Positions 29,050-37,786 of a stretch of 64,000 nucleotides of DNA are shown here, piece by piece. Position 1 is the stretch's first letter; each line of letters starts with the position of its first letter. Origin of the DNA: Brucellaceae bacterium (GTDB taxonomy: Bacteria > Pseudomonadota > Alphaproteobacteria > Rhizobiales > Rhizobiaceae); assembly GCA_020637775.1 (NCBI GenBank), contig JACKJV010000004.1, positions 62,001-126,000 on the forward strand, given 5' to 3'. The position numbers and the translations under genes are program-made. The notes beneath the pieces were generated by a model. The model was not told the DNA's origin. It was given only the letters and a program-made list of their open reading frames with translations, and searched no databases.

Positions 29050-29982
29050 TCAGGACGTTCCCGCCGTCCCTGTTTTCGGTGACCTTGGCCGGACGAAGAC
29101 CGAGGAAACGTCCGGGACATGCTCGCGAATACTCGCTTCGATCCGCGCAACGCAGGTTTCGAGTTCCGGCGTAGCCAGGTTATCGGCGAACTCCACATCG
29201 ATGGCGGCCACGATATCCTCTGGTCCGAGTTGGACAGTCAGCACTTCAACCACGCCCACGACGTCACGATCCGCATCTGCGATTTCGCGTATGCGACGTC
29301 TGACGGACGGCAATGCCTGCTCGCCGATGAGAAGCCCCTTGCTCTCGATGGCAAGAAAGATGGCAGTTGCGGCCAGAACCATGCCGATGCCGATGGAGCC
29401 GACCCCATCCAGGACGGGCATCTCGAGAAGATGGGCTGCCGAGATCGCCGTGAATGCGATCAAAAGCCCGAGAAGGGCTGCGGAATCTTCAAAAAGGACT
29501 GTAAAGACCGTTGGATCCTTGCTGCGCCGGACAGCAGCTATATAGCCGTGCCGGCCTTTTTCCCGCCGGAAATGCCGCAAGGCAAAGAACCAGGCCACGC
29601 CTTCGAAGATCATCGACAGGCCTATGACGATGTAGTTCACACCGATATTTTCGGCCGGAACCGGGTGGCTGATATGAACGATGCCTTCATAGAACGAGAC
29701 GCCCGCCCCGACAGCGAAAACCAGAAGCGCTACGATGAAGCTCCAGAAATAGACCTCCCGGCCGTATCCCAGAGGGTGGGCTTCATCCGGCGGCTGCGCG
29801 GATTTCCGCAATCCATGCAGCATCAGGAGTTGATTGCCGGTATCGACAACCGAATGGACCCCTTCGCTCAGCATGGCTGAACTGCCGGTAAAAAACGCTG
29901 CGGCAAACTTTGTCGCAGCGATCAGGGCGTTGCCGGTCAGGGCGGCGTAAATGACCAATCTCGATCCGCCTTGCGCGGCCAC
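29050..29982 (-). CDS. Cation diffusion facilitator (CDF) family transporter
   Basis: A 310-residue CDF exporter that probably moves divalent metal ions out of the cytoplasm in exchange for protons. Helix 2 carries SEGVHSVVDTGNQLLML, the HxxxD metal site. Helix 5 carries FEDSAALLGLLIAFTAI, with Asp in the ExxD-like counterpart. HPLGYGREVYFWSF is the conserved cytoplasmic loop. The C-terminal domain ends in a Pro/Lys-rich tail. It is a separate family branch from the CDF at 27538-28440 and is separated from that operon by 166 bases. Metal identity is unknown. Confidence 0.88.
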   Translation of the reverse strand: MAAQGGSRLVIYAALTGNALIAATKFAAAFFTGSSAMLSEGVHSVVDTGNQLLMLHGLRKSAQPPDEAHPLGYGREVYFWSFIVALLVFAVGAGVSFYEGIVHISHPVPAENIGVNYIVIGLSMIFEGVAWFFALRHFRREKGRHGYIAAVRRSKDPTVFTVLFEDSAALLGLLIAFTAISAAHLLEMPVLDGVGSIGIGMVLAATAIFLAIESKGLLIGEQALPSVRRRIREIADADRDVVGVVEVLTVQLGPEDIVAAIDVEFADNLATPELETCVARIEASIREHVPDVSSVFVRPRSPKTGTAGTS

Positions 29983-30193
29983 TTTTCCCTCCGGGGTTCA
30001 GGCAAAGGCGTCTAGGGAACCGATTGCCACCCTGAATGTTCCTGTCGGTTCGGAAACCACGACGCATTGTGCGACAGGTGCTGATCGTGGTCTTCGCCAA
30101 AATCGCGCTGGTCATCCCGCAGGCCATGTCCAGCCTTGAGAAGGCGTGAAACGCAAAAGGCATGATATCGGGAAAACGTGACAGCCGGAAGGT

Positions 30194-31114
30194 TCATTTC
30201 CGGAACAGGCGCGTGCGGTCGAACATCTCTTCAAGCGCTTCCAGCCGCTGCCTGGCTTCCGGCCACCCCCTTTCCTGAACATCGGCCAGGATGATTTCAC
30301 ACAACAGCATGATCACCACGCCGGAATCCCAGGAGGAGGGAACCGCGATGTGATTGCTGAATGTGATGCCGGCGATCTGGGCGATCGGCGACGACCACTG
30401 GTCGGTCAGCAGGACGATCCGGGCCTTGCGTTCCGCCGCTGCCTCGGCAAGGCGCAGTGTCGAATTCTCGTAGCGGCGTATGTCGAAGATCACCACGACA
30501 TCGCCTTCCTCCAGATCAAGCAGGTAGTGCGGCCAGGCGTTGGAATTCGAGGTGATCAGTGTCACCCTTTCGCGCAGTACCTGCAAATGCAGGAAGAAAT
30601 AGTCGGCCATGGTGCGGGTAATGCGTCCGCCAACGATGAAGACCTTGCGTTTCCGGTCGGAAAGCAGCCTGCATGCCTCGTCGAAGTCCTTCATGTCGAT
30701 CCCGGCCAGGGATTCTCCGATATTGTCGATCACGGCCTTGGTGAAGCGGTTCACGATATGCGCATCGGGCGCGTCATCCACCCAGTTTTGCCGCTTTGTC
30801 AGCGGGCTCGAAATCTTCTGGTCCAGTTCCTCGCGCAACGCCTGCTGAAACTGGGGATAGCCCTGAAAGCCGAGCTTCTGGACCAGCCGCGCCACGGTCG
30901 GGGTGGAGACGCCGGCCGTCTGGGCGAGGGCGGTGATCGTGCCAAGCCCGGAAACCGGGTAGTTCTTCAGGATGACATGGCTCAGTTGCAATTCCGAACG
31001 GGTGAGCGCCTGCGCCCGTTCCTTCAGCAGTTCCTGGATGGTCCTGGCTCCCAAATCCGGGTCTCCCGCCTTGCCTGCGGCCGCTGGTGCGGCCTTTTTC
31101 GTCACGGTGCTCAA
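30194..31114 (-). CDS. MurR/RpiR-family transcriptional regulator
   Basis: A 306-residue regulator. The N-terminal HTH_6 domain is residues about 35-100 (YPVSGLGTITALAQTAGVSTPTVARLVQKLGFQGYPQFQQALREEL). The C-terminal SIS domain is about 130-270 (RKVFIVGGRITRTMADYFFLHLQ, EGDVVVIFDIRRYENSTLRLAEAAAERKARIVLLTD), which usually senses phosphosugars but in amine-catabolic clusters may sense other ligands. The first codon is a TTG at 31114 with a poor ribosome site; the downstream GTG at 31105 is an alternative. It is divergent from the amidohydrolase/TRAP/GS operon and is its likely regulator. Confidence 0.88.
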   Translation of the reverse strand: MSTVTKKAAPAAAGKAGDPDLGARTIQELLKERAQALTRSELQLSHVILKNYPVSGLGTITALAQTAGVSTPTVARLVQKLGFQGYPQFQQALREELDQKISSPLTKRQNWVDDAPDAHIVNRFTKAVIDNIGESLAGIDMKDFDEACRLLSDRKRKVFIVGGRITRTMADYFFLHLQVLRERVTLITSNSNAWPHYLLDLEEGDVVVIFDIRRYENSTLRLAEAAAERKARIVLLTDQWSSPIAQIAGITFSNHIAVPSSWDSGVVIMLLCEIILADVQERGWPEARQRLEALEEMFDRTRLFRK

Positions 31115-31136
31115 ATATCATACACCATGTCCGGGT

Positions 31137-31154
31137 CTGAAGAAAAATTTTCAG
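31137..31154. promoter_or_regulatory. Candidate RpiR operator
   Basis: CTGAA-N8-TTCAG is an inverted repeat with an A/T-rich centre (GAAAAATT) in the 87-base gap between the divergent rpiR-type and amidohydrolase genes. Position and symmetry fit a regulator site shared by both promoters; there is no direct evidence. Confidence 0.45.
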
Positions 31155-31201
31155 CAGACGATTGACACCGAACCGGGCGTTGATGAACACTTCAGGCCTG
31201 A

Positions 31202-31987
31202 ATGGGGGGCCGCAGGGTGGTGTCAGTCGAAGACGATACGGACGCAGTTGCGGAAGTGGTGAACCCCGGCGGTTCCAGCGCGGTGGTTCTCGTCTGCGAA
31301 CATGCCAGCAATGCCATTCCGCCGCGCTTCGGGCGGCTTGGCGTTTCCGACGAGACGGTCACCAGCCATGTGGCGTGGGATCCGGGCGCGGACGCGATCG
31401 CGCGATCCATGGCAGGCATTCTTGACGCCGTCCTCGTACGAAGCAGATTTTCGAGACTGGTCTATGACTGCAACCGGCCGCCCGAGGCGGCCGATGCCAT
31501 TCCGAAGAAAAGCGAGCGCTTTGAAATTCCGGGGAACAGGGGATTGCGGGAATTCGAGCGGGCAGCGCGCGCGCGGGAGTTCTACCTGCCGTTCAGGTCC
31601 CTGCTGCAACGGACGCTCCAGTCGCGGACGCCGGCGCCGGTCCTCGTCACCATCCACACATTCACGCCGGTCTATTTCGGCGAACGGCGCGCGGTGGAGA
31701 TCGGCATCCTTCACGATCAGGACCCACGCCTTGCCGACGCGGTTCTCGCTATCGCTTCAGGATACGACATCCGGCGCAACGAGCCCTACGGGCCTGCCGA
31801 TGGCGTCACCCATACCCTGCGCGAACACGGGCTGGCGAACGGCTATCCCAATGTCATGATCGAGGTGCGCAACGATCTCGCCGCCACGCCGGAGCAATGC
31901 GAGGCAATGGCCCGGACGCTGGCCGGCTGGATCGAACACGCACGCGCCCTGCTGGATGGCGGCAAGACCGGAGACCTGCGCGCATGA
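31202..31987 (+). CDS. N-formylglutamate amidohydrolase family protein
   Basis: A 261-residue zinc-dependent amidohydrolase. Key segments are VVLVCEHASNAIPPRFG (first metal His region), SHVAWDPGADAIARSMA, LVYDCNRPPEAADAIP, VLVTIHTFTPVYFG and PNVMIEVRNDL. Family members remove formyl groups from N-formyl-glutamate at the end of histidine degradation. Here the neighbours are a TRAP transporter and a glutamine-synthetase-like ligase, so it more likely cleaves a gamma-glutamyl or related amide formed in this pathway (inference). ATG 31202 is the annotated start; GTGs at 31217 and 31220 are close alternatives. The stop overlaps the DctQ start. Confidence 0.82.
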   Translation: MGGRRVVSVEDDTDAVAEVVNPGGSSAVVLVCEHASNAIPPRFGRLGVSDETVTSHVAWDPGADAIARSMAGILDAVLVRSRFSRLVYDCNRPPEAADAIPKKSERFEIPGNRGLREFERAARAREFYLPFRSLLQRTLQSRTPAPVLVTIHTFTPVYFGERRAVEIGILHDQDPRLADAVLAIASGYDIRRNEPYGPADGVTHTLREHGLANGYPNVMIEVRNDLAATPEQCEAMARTLAGWIEHARALLDGGKTGDLRA

Positions 31988-32550
31988 ACTTCCTGCGAAC
32001 CTACATTTCCTTCGCGGATGCCATCAACCACCGGGTCGGGCGGGTCGTCATGTATGGCATCTTCGTGATGATGGCCGTGCTGATGTGGTCGACGATTTCC
32101 AAGTTCGGCGACCAGCCCTCGCTGTGGACGCTGGAAGTCGCGCAGTTCGCCATGATCGCCTATTTCTTCCTGGGCGGACCCTATGCCGTGCAGATGGGGT
32201 CGCATGTGCGCATGGACCTCTTCTACGAGAACTGGTCGGCGAAGCGCAAAGCCGCCGTCGACATGGTCACCGTGCTGTGCCTCCTCACCTACCTTGCGGT
32301 CATGCTGTGGGGCGGGATCAGCTCCACGGCCTATTCGCTGGGCTATTTCGGCAGCGATCCGTTCAGCTTCTTTGCCGGACTGTTCACCGGTAGCGAGGAC
32401 ATCGGAACGCTGGAACGCAGCCGCACCATCTGGCGGCCCTATCTCTGGCCCATCAAGGCCGTCATGTGCGCCGGCCTGCTGCTCATGCTGCTGCAGGCGC
32501 TGTCCGAACTGGCCAAGGACATTCTCGTCCTGCGCGGCGAAGAGGCCTGA
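31984..32550 (+). CDS. TRAP transporter small permease (DctQ type)
   Basis: A 188-residue membrane protein with four helices (RVVMYGIFVMMAVLMWSTISKF, VAQFAMIAYFFLGGPYAV, VDMVTVLCLLTYLAVMLWGGI and KAVMCAGLLLMLLQALSEL). The GGPYAVQMGSHVRMDLFYENWS segment corresponds to the DctQ motif. It partners the large permease and the binding protein encoded next. The start ATG overlaps the amidohydrolase stop, so they belong to one operon. Confidence 0.88.
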   Translation: MNFLRTYISFADAINHRVGRVVMYGIFVMMAVLMWSTISKFGDQPSLWTLEVAQFAMIAYFFLGGPYAVQMGSHVRMDLFYENWSAKRKAAVDMVTVLCLLTYLAVMLWGGISSTAYSLGYFGSDPFSFFAGLFTGSEDIGTLERSRTIWRPYLWPIKAVMCAGLLLMLLQALSELAKDILVLRGEEA

Positions 32551-33878
32551 TGATGTCCTACGAGATGATCGCGCTTTTCATGTTCGCCTCAATGATGGTG
32601 CTGCTGTTCACCGGCCAGCGCGTGTTCGGGGCCATCGGCTTCGTGGCGGTGATCGCCGCGCTGGCACTGTGGGGCGACAGGGGCGGGTTCGACATTGCGT
32701 TCTCGCAGTCGATCAAGCTGATGCGCTGGTATCCGCTGCTGACCGTGCCGATGTTCGTCTTCATGGGCTATATCCTGTCGGAGAGCCGCATCGCCGACGA
32801 CCTCTATCGCATGTTCCATGTGTGGATGGGCGGCTTGCGCGGTGGCCTTGCCATCGGCACGATCGGCCTGATGGTGCTGATCTCGGCGATGAACGGGCTT
32901 TCGGTCGCTGGCATGGCCATCGGCGCCACCATCGCCCTGCCGGAATTGCTGCGGCGCGGCTATGACAAGCGCATGGTGACCGGCGTGATCCAGGCCGGCT
33001 CGTCGCTCGGCATTCTCGTGCCGCCCTCCGTGGTGCTGGTTCTCTATGCCATGATCGCGCGCCAGCCGGTCGGCCAGCTATGGCTCGCCGGCATGATCCC
33101 CGGCCTGATGATGGCTGGCATGTTCGTCCTCTACATCGCGATCCGCTGCCGGCTGAACCCGAAGCTCGGCCCGGTGCTTCCGGCGGCGGACCGCGACATT
33201 CCGAAGCGGGAGAAATACCGCCTGCTGCTGGCTGGCCTGCTGCCGCTGGCGATTTTCTTCGCGATGATGATCCCCTTCGTCTCTGGCTGGACCTCACTGG
33301 TGGAAAGCTCCGCGATCGGCGCCATCGTCGCCTTTGCCGCCGCCGTTCTCAAGGGGCGCATGACCTGGCGGGTGTTCGAGACCTCTGTCCGCAATACGCT
33401 CGGCATCACCTGCATGTTCATGTGGATCATCCTGGCCGCGCTTGCCTTCGGCGCGGTGTTCGACGGGCTGGGCGCGGTCAAGGCCATCGAGAGCCTGTTC
33501 ACCGAGAAGCTCGGCCTGTCGCCCTGGATGATCCTCATCCTGATGCAGTTGAGTTTCATCCTGATGGGGACGTTCCTCGACGACACGGCCATGCTGGTGA
33601 TCGTCGCGCCGCTTTACATTCCGCTGGTCGGTGTGCTGGGCTTCGATCTCGTCTGGTACGGCGTACTGTATACCATCACCACCCAGATCGCCTACATGAC
33701 CCCGCCCTTCGGATACAACCTGTTCCTGATGCGGGCCATGGCGCCGCCGGAGATCAACCTGCGCGACATCTACCGCTCCATCGTGCCGTTCGTCGCCGTG
33801 ATGGCGGCCGCGCTGGCCCTGATCATGATCTTCCCGCGGATCGCCCTGTGGCTGCCGCATCTCGTCTACGCAAGTTAA
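32550..33878 (+). CDS. TRAP transporter large permease (DctM type)
   Basis: A 442-residue permease with about twelve helices, forming the Na+-driven translocation channel. Conserved parts include VPMFVFMGYILSES, NGLSVAGMAIGATIALPELLRRGYDKRMVTGVIQAGSSLGILVPPSVVLVLY and FLDDTAMLVIVAPLYIPLV. The start overlaps the small-permease stop (TGATG). The helix order is typical for DctM, so the system looks complete together with 31984-32550 and 33934-34968. Confidence 0.92.
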   Translation: MMSYEMIALFMFASMMVLLFTGQRVFGAIGFVAVIAALALWGDRGGFDIAFSQSIKLMRWYPLLTVPMFVFMGYILSESRIADDLYRMFHVWMGGLRGGLAIGTIGLMVLISAMNGLSVAGMAIGATIALPELLRRGYDKRMVTGVIQAGSSLGILVPPSVVLVLYAMIARQPVGQLWLAGMIPGLMMAGMFVLYIAIRCRLNPKLGPVLPAADRDIPKREKYRLLLAGLLPLAIFFAMMIPFVSGWTSLVESSAIGAIVAFAAAVLKGRMTWRVFETSVRNTLGITCMFMWIILAALAFGAVFDGLGAVKAIESLFTEKLGLSPWMILILMQLSFILMGTFLDDTAMLVIVAPLYIPLVGVLGFDLVWYGVLYTITTQIAYMTPPFGYNLFLMRAMAPPEINLRDIYRSIVPFVAVMAAALALIMIFPRIALWLPHLVYAS

Positions 33879-33933
33879 ACGCCGCCAAGAAGCGCAACTG
33901 TAACTGTCGAGTGAATGAAAAGGAGAAACCATC

Positions 33934-34968
33934 ATGACCACGAGACGTTCGTTCATCAAAGGCGCGGCGATTGCGGCACCGGCCGCGGCACTCGCAACGC
34001 CGTCGCTTGCGCAATCGACCATCAAATGGCGCATGCAGACCTATGCCGGCCCGGCGCTTGCCGAGCACGTCGTCAAGCCGGCAATCGACACCTTCAACAA
34101 GATCGCCGGCGACCGGATGCAGATCGAACTGTTCACCGCCGACCAGCTCGTGCCGACGGGCGAACTGTTCCAGGCGATGCAGCGCGGAACCATCGACGCG
34201 GTGCAGTCGGACGACGATTCCATGGCCTCGCCGACGGAAGTCACCGTGTTCGGCGGCTATTTCCCCTTCGGATCGCGCTACTCGCTCGATGTGCCCGTGC
34301 TGTTCAACCAGTATGGCCTGAAGGAAATCTGGGACGCCGAATATGCCAAAGTCGGCGTCAAGCACATCTCGGCAGGTTCCTGGGATCCGTGCCACTTCGC
34401 CACCAAGGATCCGATCAATTCGCTTGCGGATCTCAAGGGCAAGCGGGTCTTCACCTTCCCCACGGCCGGCCGCTTCCTGGCGCAGTTCGGCGTGGTGCCC
34501 GTCACCTTGCCCTGGGAGGACATCGAGGTGGCCGTGCAGACCGGCGAACTGGACGGCATCGCCTGGTCGGGCATCACGGAGGACTACACCGTCGGCTGGG
34601 CGGACGTGACCAACTACTTCCTGACCAACAACATCTCGGGCGCCTGGATCGGCCATTTCTTCGCCAACATGGAGCGCTGGAACGAACTGCCGGAAGACCT
34701 GAAGGCGCTGCTGATGGTGTGCATGGAACAGAGCCACTACTATCGCCAGTGGTGGTACTGGGGTGGCGAGGCAAACCTGCGCGTCAACGGGACCAAGATG
34801 CAGCTGACCTCGATCCCGGATGCCGAATGGGCGACGGTGGAAGAGGCCGCCGTCAAGTTCTGGGACGAGATCGCCGCGGAATCGGAAACCAAGGCGAAGA
34901 TCGTCGAGATCTTCCGCAAGTACAATTCCGACATGCAGAAGGCCGGCCGTCCCTATCGCTACACCTGA
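33934..34968 (+). CDS. TRAP transporter substrate-binding protein (DctP type)
   Basis: A 344-residue periplasmic binding protein with a Tat-type signal (TTRRSFIKGAAIAAPAAALATPSLAQ; twin Arg at residues 4-5, cleavage after about residue 26). The DctP body shows NKIAGDRMQIELFTADQLVPTGELFQAMQRGTIDAVQ, LADLKGKRVFTFPTAGRFLAQFGVVPVTLPWEDIEVAVQTGELDGIAW and WRYW-like WWYWGG near the end. The binding of an acidic or amine-bearing ligand cannot be read reliably from sequence. A hairpin terminator follows at 34989, so it is probably expressed at a higher level than the enzymes downstream. Confidence 0.9.
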   Translation: MTTRRSFIKGAAIAAPAAALATPSLAQSTIKWRMQTYAGPALAEHVVKPAIDTFNKIAGDRMQIELFTADQLVPTGELFQAMQRGTIDAVQSDDDSMASPTEVTVFGGYFPFGSRYSLDVPVLFNQYGLKEIWDAEYAKVGVKHISAGSWDPCHFATKDPINSLADLKGKRVFTFPTAGRFLAQFGVVPVTLPWEDIEVAVQTGELDGIAWSGITEDYTVGWADVTNYFLTNNISGAWIGHFFANMERWNELPEDLKALLMVCMEQSHYYRQWWYWGGEANLRVNGTKMQLTSIPDAEWATVEEAAVKFWDEIAAESETKAKIVEIFRKYNSDMQKAGRPYRYT

Positions 34969-34988
34969 CACCGGATCTGATCACCGGC

Positions 34989-35017
34989 CCGGGCGCGTCT
35001 TGCGCCCGGTCCTTTTT
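34989..35017 (+). terminator. Rho-independent-type terminator after the TRAP binding protein
   Basis: CCGGGCGC (34989-34996) pairs with GCGCCCGG (35002-35009) around a 5-base loop, followed by TCC and a run of five T. It lies between the binding-protein gene and the glutamine-synthetase-like gene, so it probably attenuates transcription instead of separating two operons. Confidence 0.7.
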
Positions 35018-35037
35018 CAATCGGGGGAGACATCTGC

Positions 35038-36402
35038 ATGGCAGGAACGTTGAGTTTCGAGGAACTGAAGAATCGGGCGTCGGACGGTTCGATCGACACC
35101 GTTCTGGTCTGCATGGTCGACATGCAGGGCCGCCTCATGGGCAAGCGCTTTCATGTCTCGAACTTCATCGAGAGCGGCCATGAGGAAACCCATTGCTGCA
35201 ACTACCTTCTGGCGACCGATATCGAAATGGCCACGCCGGACGGCTATGCCTCGACCTCGTGGGAAAAGGGCTATGGCGACTACGTCATGAAGCCGGATCT
35301 GGCGACCCTGCGGCCGCTGCCATGGCTCGAAGGCACCGCCATGGTGATCTGCGACCTGATCGACCACCACACCCATGAACCGGTGCCCCATTCGCCCCGC
35401 CAGATCCTCAAGACACAGGTCGAGCGCGCGGCGCGCATGGGCTTCACGCCCATGATGGCGACCGAACTGGAGTTCTTCCTGTTCGAGAAGAGCTTCGACG
35501 AGGTCCGCAAGTCCGGCTTCCGCGATCTCGCGCCGCTTGCCGGCTACAATGCCGATTATGCCATCCAGCTTTCCACCAAGGACGAGCACGTGATGCGCCC
35601 GGTGCGCAACATGCTGGTGGCCGCCGGCGTTCCGGTCGAGAATTCCAAGGGCGAGGCCGAGGCCGGTCAGGAAGAACTCAACATCCGCTATGCCGATGCC
35701 CTGCTTGCCGCCGACCACCACACGATCGCCAAGCAGGCGGTGAAGGAAATCGCCATGCAGAAGGGGCATTCGGCCACCTTCGTCTCCAAGTGGCACCACA
35801 ACCGCGTCGGCAGCGCGGCGCATATCCACCAGTCGCTGGCGGGCCCGGACGGGCCTGCCTTCCATGATCCGGACGCGGAACTGTCCATGTCCGCGACCAT
35901 GAAGGCCTATGTGGCGGGATTGCTGAAATATTCTGCCGAGATGACGGTCTTCCTGGCGCCCTATATCAACAGCTACAAGCGGTTCCTGCCGGGCACCTTC
36001 GCGCCGACAAAGATCGCCTGGAGCATCGACAACCGCACGGCGGGCTACCGGCTCGTCGGCGACGGCACGAAGGGTGTGCGCATCGAATGCCGTATTCCCG
36101 GCTCCGACATCAATCCCTACCTTGCCTGCGCCGCCCAGCTTGCCGCCGGCCTCTCGGGCATCGAGGAAGGGCTTTCCCTTGACGGACCGGTGACCGGCGA
36201 TGTCTACGCCATGGAGCATGTGCCCTCGATTCCGCACACGCTGCGCGATGCGACGGAAGCCCTGCGGGGCTCGGCCATGCTGCGCAGGACGATGGGCGAC
36301 CAGGTCGTGGACCACTATTGCCGTGCCGCGGAAGTCGAACAGGAAGCCTTCGACGCCGTGGTGACGGATTGGGAAATTGCCAGGGGATTTGAAAGGGCCT
36401 GA
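35038..36402 (+). CDS. Glutamine synthetase family protein (gamma-glutamyl-amine ligase-like)
   Basis: A 454-residue ligase of the GlnA/PuuA type. The N-terminal beta-grasp region is LVCMVDMQGRLMGKRFHVSNF, and the catalytic domain shows MMATELEFFLFEKSF (metal Glu), NSKGEAEAGQEELNIRY, HNRVGSAAHIHQSL (the HxH-type loop), INSYKRFLPGTFAPTKIAWSIDNRTAGYR and RIECRIPGSDINPYLACAA. The KxxxxGTFAP ATP-site segment of assimilatory enzymes (NRCSF..) is modified, as in PuuA and relatives that add glutamate to amines. The TRAP transporter, ALDH and ADH neighbours support an amine-catabolic role over nitrogen assimilation. Confidence 0.87.
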   Translation: MAGTLSFEELKNRASDGSIDTVLVCMVDMQGRLMGKRFHVSNFIESGHEETHCCNYLLATDIEMATPDGYASTSWEKGYGDYVMKPDLATLRPLPWLEGTAMVICDLIDHHTHEPVPHSPRQILKTQVERAARMGFTPMMATELEFFLFEKSFDEVRKSGFRDLAPLAGYNADYAIQLSTKDEHVMRPVRNMLVAAGVPVENSKGEAEAGQEELNIRYADALLAADHHTIAKQAVKEIAMQKGHSATFVSKWHHNRVGSAAHIHQSLAGPDGPAFHDPDAELSMSATMKAYVAGLLKYSAEMTVFLAPYINSYKRFLPGTFAPTKIAWSIDNRTAGYRLVGDGTKGVRIECRIPGSDINPYLACAAQLAAGLSGIEEGLSLDGPVTGDVYAMEHVPSIPHTLRDATEALRGSAMLRRTMGDQVVDHYCRAAEVEQEAFDAVVTDWEIARGFERA

Positions 36403-36408
36403 AGCAAG

Positions 36409-37785
36409 ATGAGCCGCGTTGAACTGATTTCGCCGATCGACGGATCGGTCTACCTGACACGCGATGTGATGGGGCGCGAGGAGGCGTTGGCGGCGGCTGC
36501 GCGCTCGCGCGCGGCGCAACCGGCCTGGGCAGCCCGGCCGCTGGAGGAGCGCATAGCCCTCGTTCGCAAGGCAGGCGCCATCGTGGGCGAGACAACCGCG
36601 CGCATGGCCGTGGAGCTTGCTCACCAGATGGGACGGCCGGTGCGCTATGGCGGCGAGTTCGGCGGTTTCATCGAACGGGTGACCTACATGGCCGACATTG
36701 CCGGCGAGCATCTTGCGCCGGTGGTGATCGAGGACAGCGCTGCTTTCCGCCGCCAGATCAAGCGCGTTCCCTGGGGGGTGGCCCTTGTCGTCGCACCGTG
36801 GAACTACCCCTACATGACCGCGATCAATACCATCGCGCCGGCGCTGATCGCGGGCAATACCATCATCCTGAAGCATGCCGCGCAGACGCTTCAGGTTGGT
36901 GAGAGGCTGGCCGAAGCCTTCCATGAGGCCGGTGTTCCCGCCGACGTGTTCCAGACTATCATCATCGATCACGACACGACCGCCGCGCTGATTTCCGGCC
37001 GGCATGTCGATTTCGTGAATTTCACCGGCTCGGTGGCCGGCGGGCAGGCCATGGAACGGGCCGCGGCGGGCACCTTCATTCCGGTTTCCACGGAACTGGG
37101 CGGCAAGGATCCCGGCTATGTGCGCGCCGACGCGGATGTGGATGCCGCGGTGGATACGCTGATGGACGGGGCTATCTTCAATTCCGGGCAATGCTGCTGC
37201 GGCATCGAGCGCATCTATGTGCATGAAAGCCTGTATGAGGATTTCGTGAGCAAGGCCGTGGCCTGGGCGCGCGGGCAGAAGCTCGGCAATCCGCTCGATC
37301 CGGAAACGACGCTCGGCCCCATGGCCAACATCCGCTTTGCCCGCGAAGTGCGCGCGCAGGTGGCAGAGGCGGTGGCCATGGGGGCGGTCGCCCATGTGGA
37401 CCGCATGAACGCCGACAATGGCGAGAACACCTATGTCACGCCGCAGGTGCTCACCAATGTCACCCATGACATGCGGGTGATGCGGGACGAGACCTTCGGG
37501 CCGGTTGTCGGCATCATGCCGGTTTCGGGCGATGACGAGGCCGTCGCCCTGATGAATGACAGCCGCTTCGGGCTCACAGCCTCGATCTGGACGCACGACG
37601 CGGGCGCGGCCGAGGCCATCGGCGACCGGCTGGAAACCGGAACCGTCTTCATGAACCGCTGCGACTATCTCGATCCGGCGCTGTGCTGGACAGGCTGCAA
37701 GGACACTGGCCGCGGTGCCGGCCTTTCCATGCTTGCCTACCAGGCCCTCACACGACCGAAATCCTATCACTTGAGGAAATCCTGA
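36409..37785 (+). CDS. Aldehyde dehydrogenase family protein
   Basis: A 458-residue NAD(P)-dependent dehydrogenase that oxidises an aldehyde to an acid. Visible are the cofactor region PWGVALVVAPWNYPYMTAINTIAPALIAGNTIILKHA, VNFTGSVAGGQAM, the general-base Glu in STELGGKDPGYV, the active-site Cys in FNSGQCCCGIERIYV, and the C-terminal DETFGPVVGIMPV. Two Cys residues next to the catalytic one are seen in several ALDH groups. It begins 6 bases after the GS-like gene and ends next to the ADH gene, so the aldehyde made by the iron alcohol dehydrogenase is the likely substrate. Confidence 0.9.
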   Translation: MSRVELISPIDGSVYLTRDVMGREEALAAAARSRAAQPAWAARPLEERIALVRKAGAIVGETTARMAVELAHQMGRPVRYGGEFGGFIERVTYMADIAGEHLAPVVIEDSAAFRRQIKRVPWGVALVVAPWNYPYMTAINTIAPALIAGNTIILKHAAQTLQVGERLAEAFHEAGVPADVFQTIIIDHDTTAALISGRHVDFVNFTGSVAGGQAMERAAAGTFIPVSTELGGKDPGYVRADADVDAAVDTLMDGAIFNSGQCCCGIERIYVHESLYEDFVSKAVAWARGQKLGNPLDPETTLGPMANIRFAREVRAQVAEAVAMGAVAHVDRMNADNGENTYVTPQVLTNVTHDMRVMRDETFGPVVGIMPVSGDDEAVALMNDSRFGLTASIWTHDAGAAEAIGDRLETGTVFMNRCDYLDPALCWTGCKDTGRGAGLSMLAYQALTRPKSYHLRKS

Positions 37786-37786
37786 C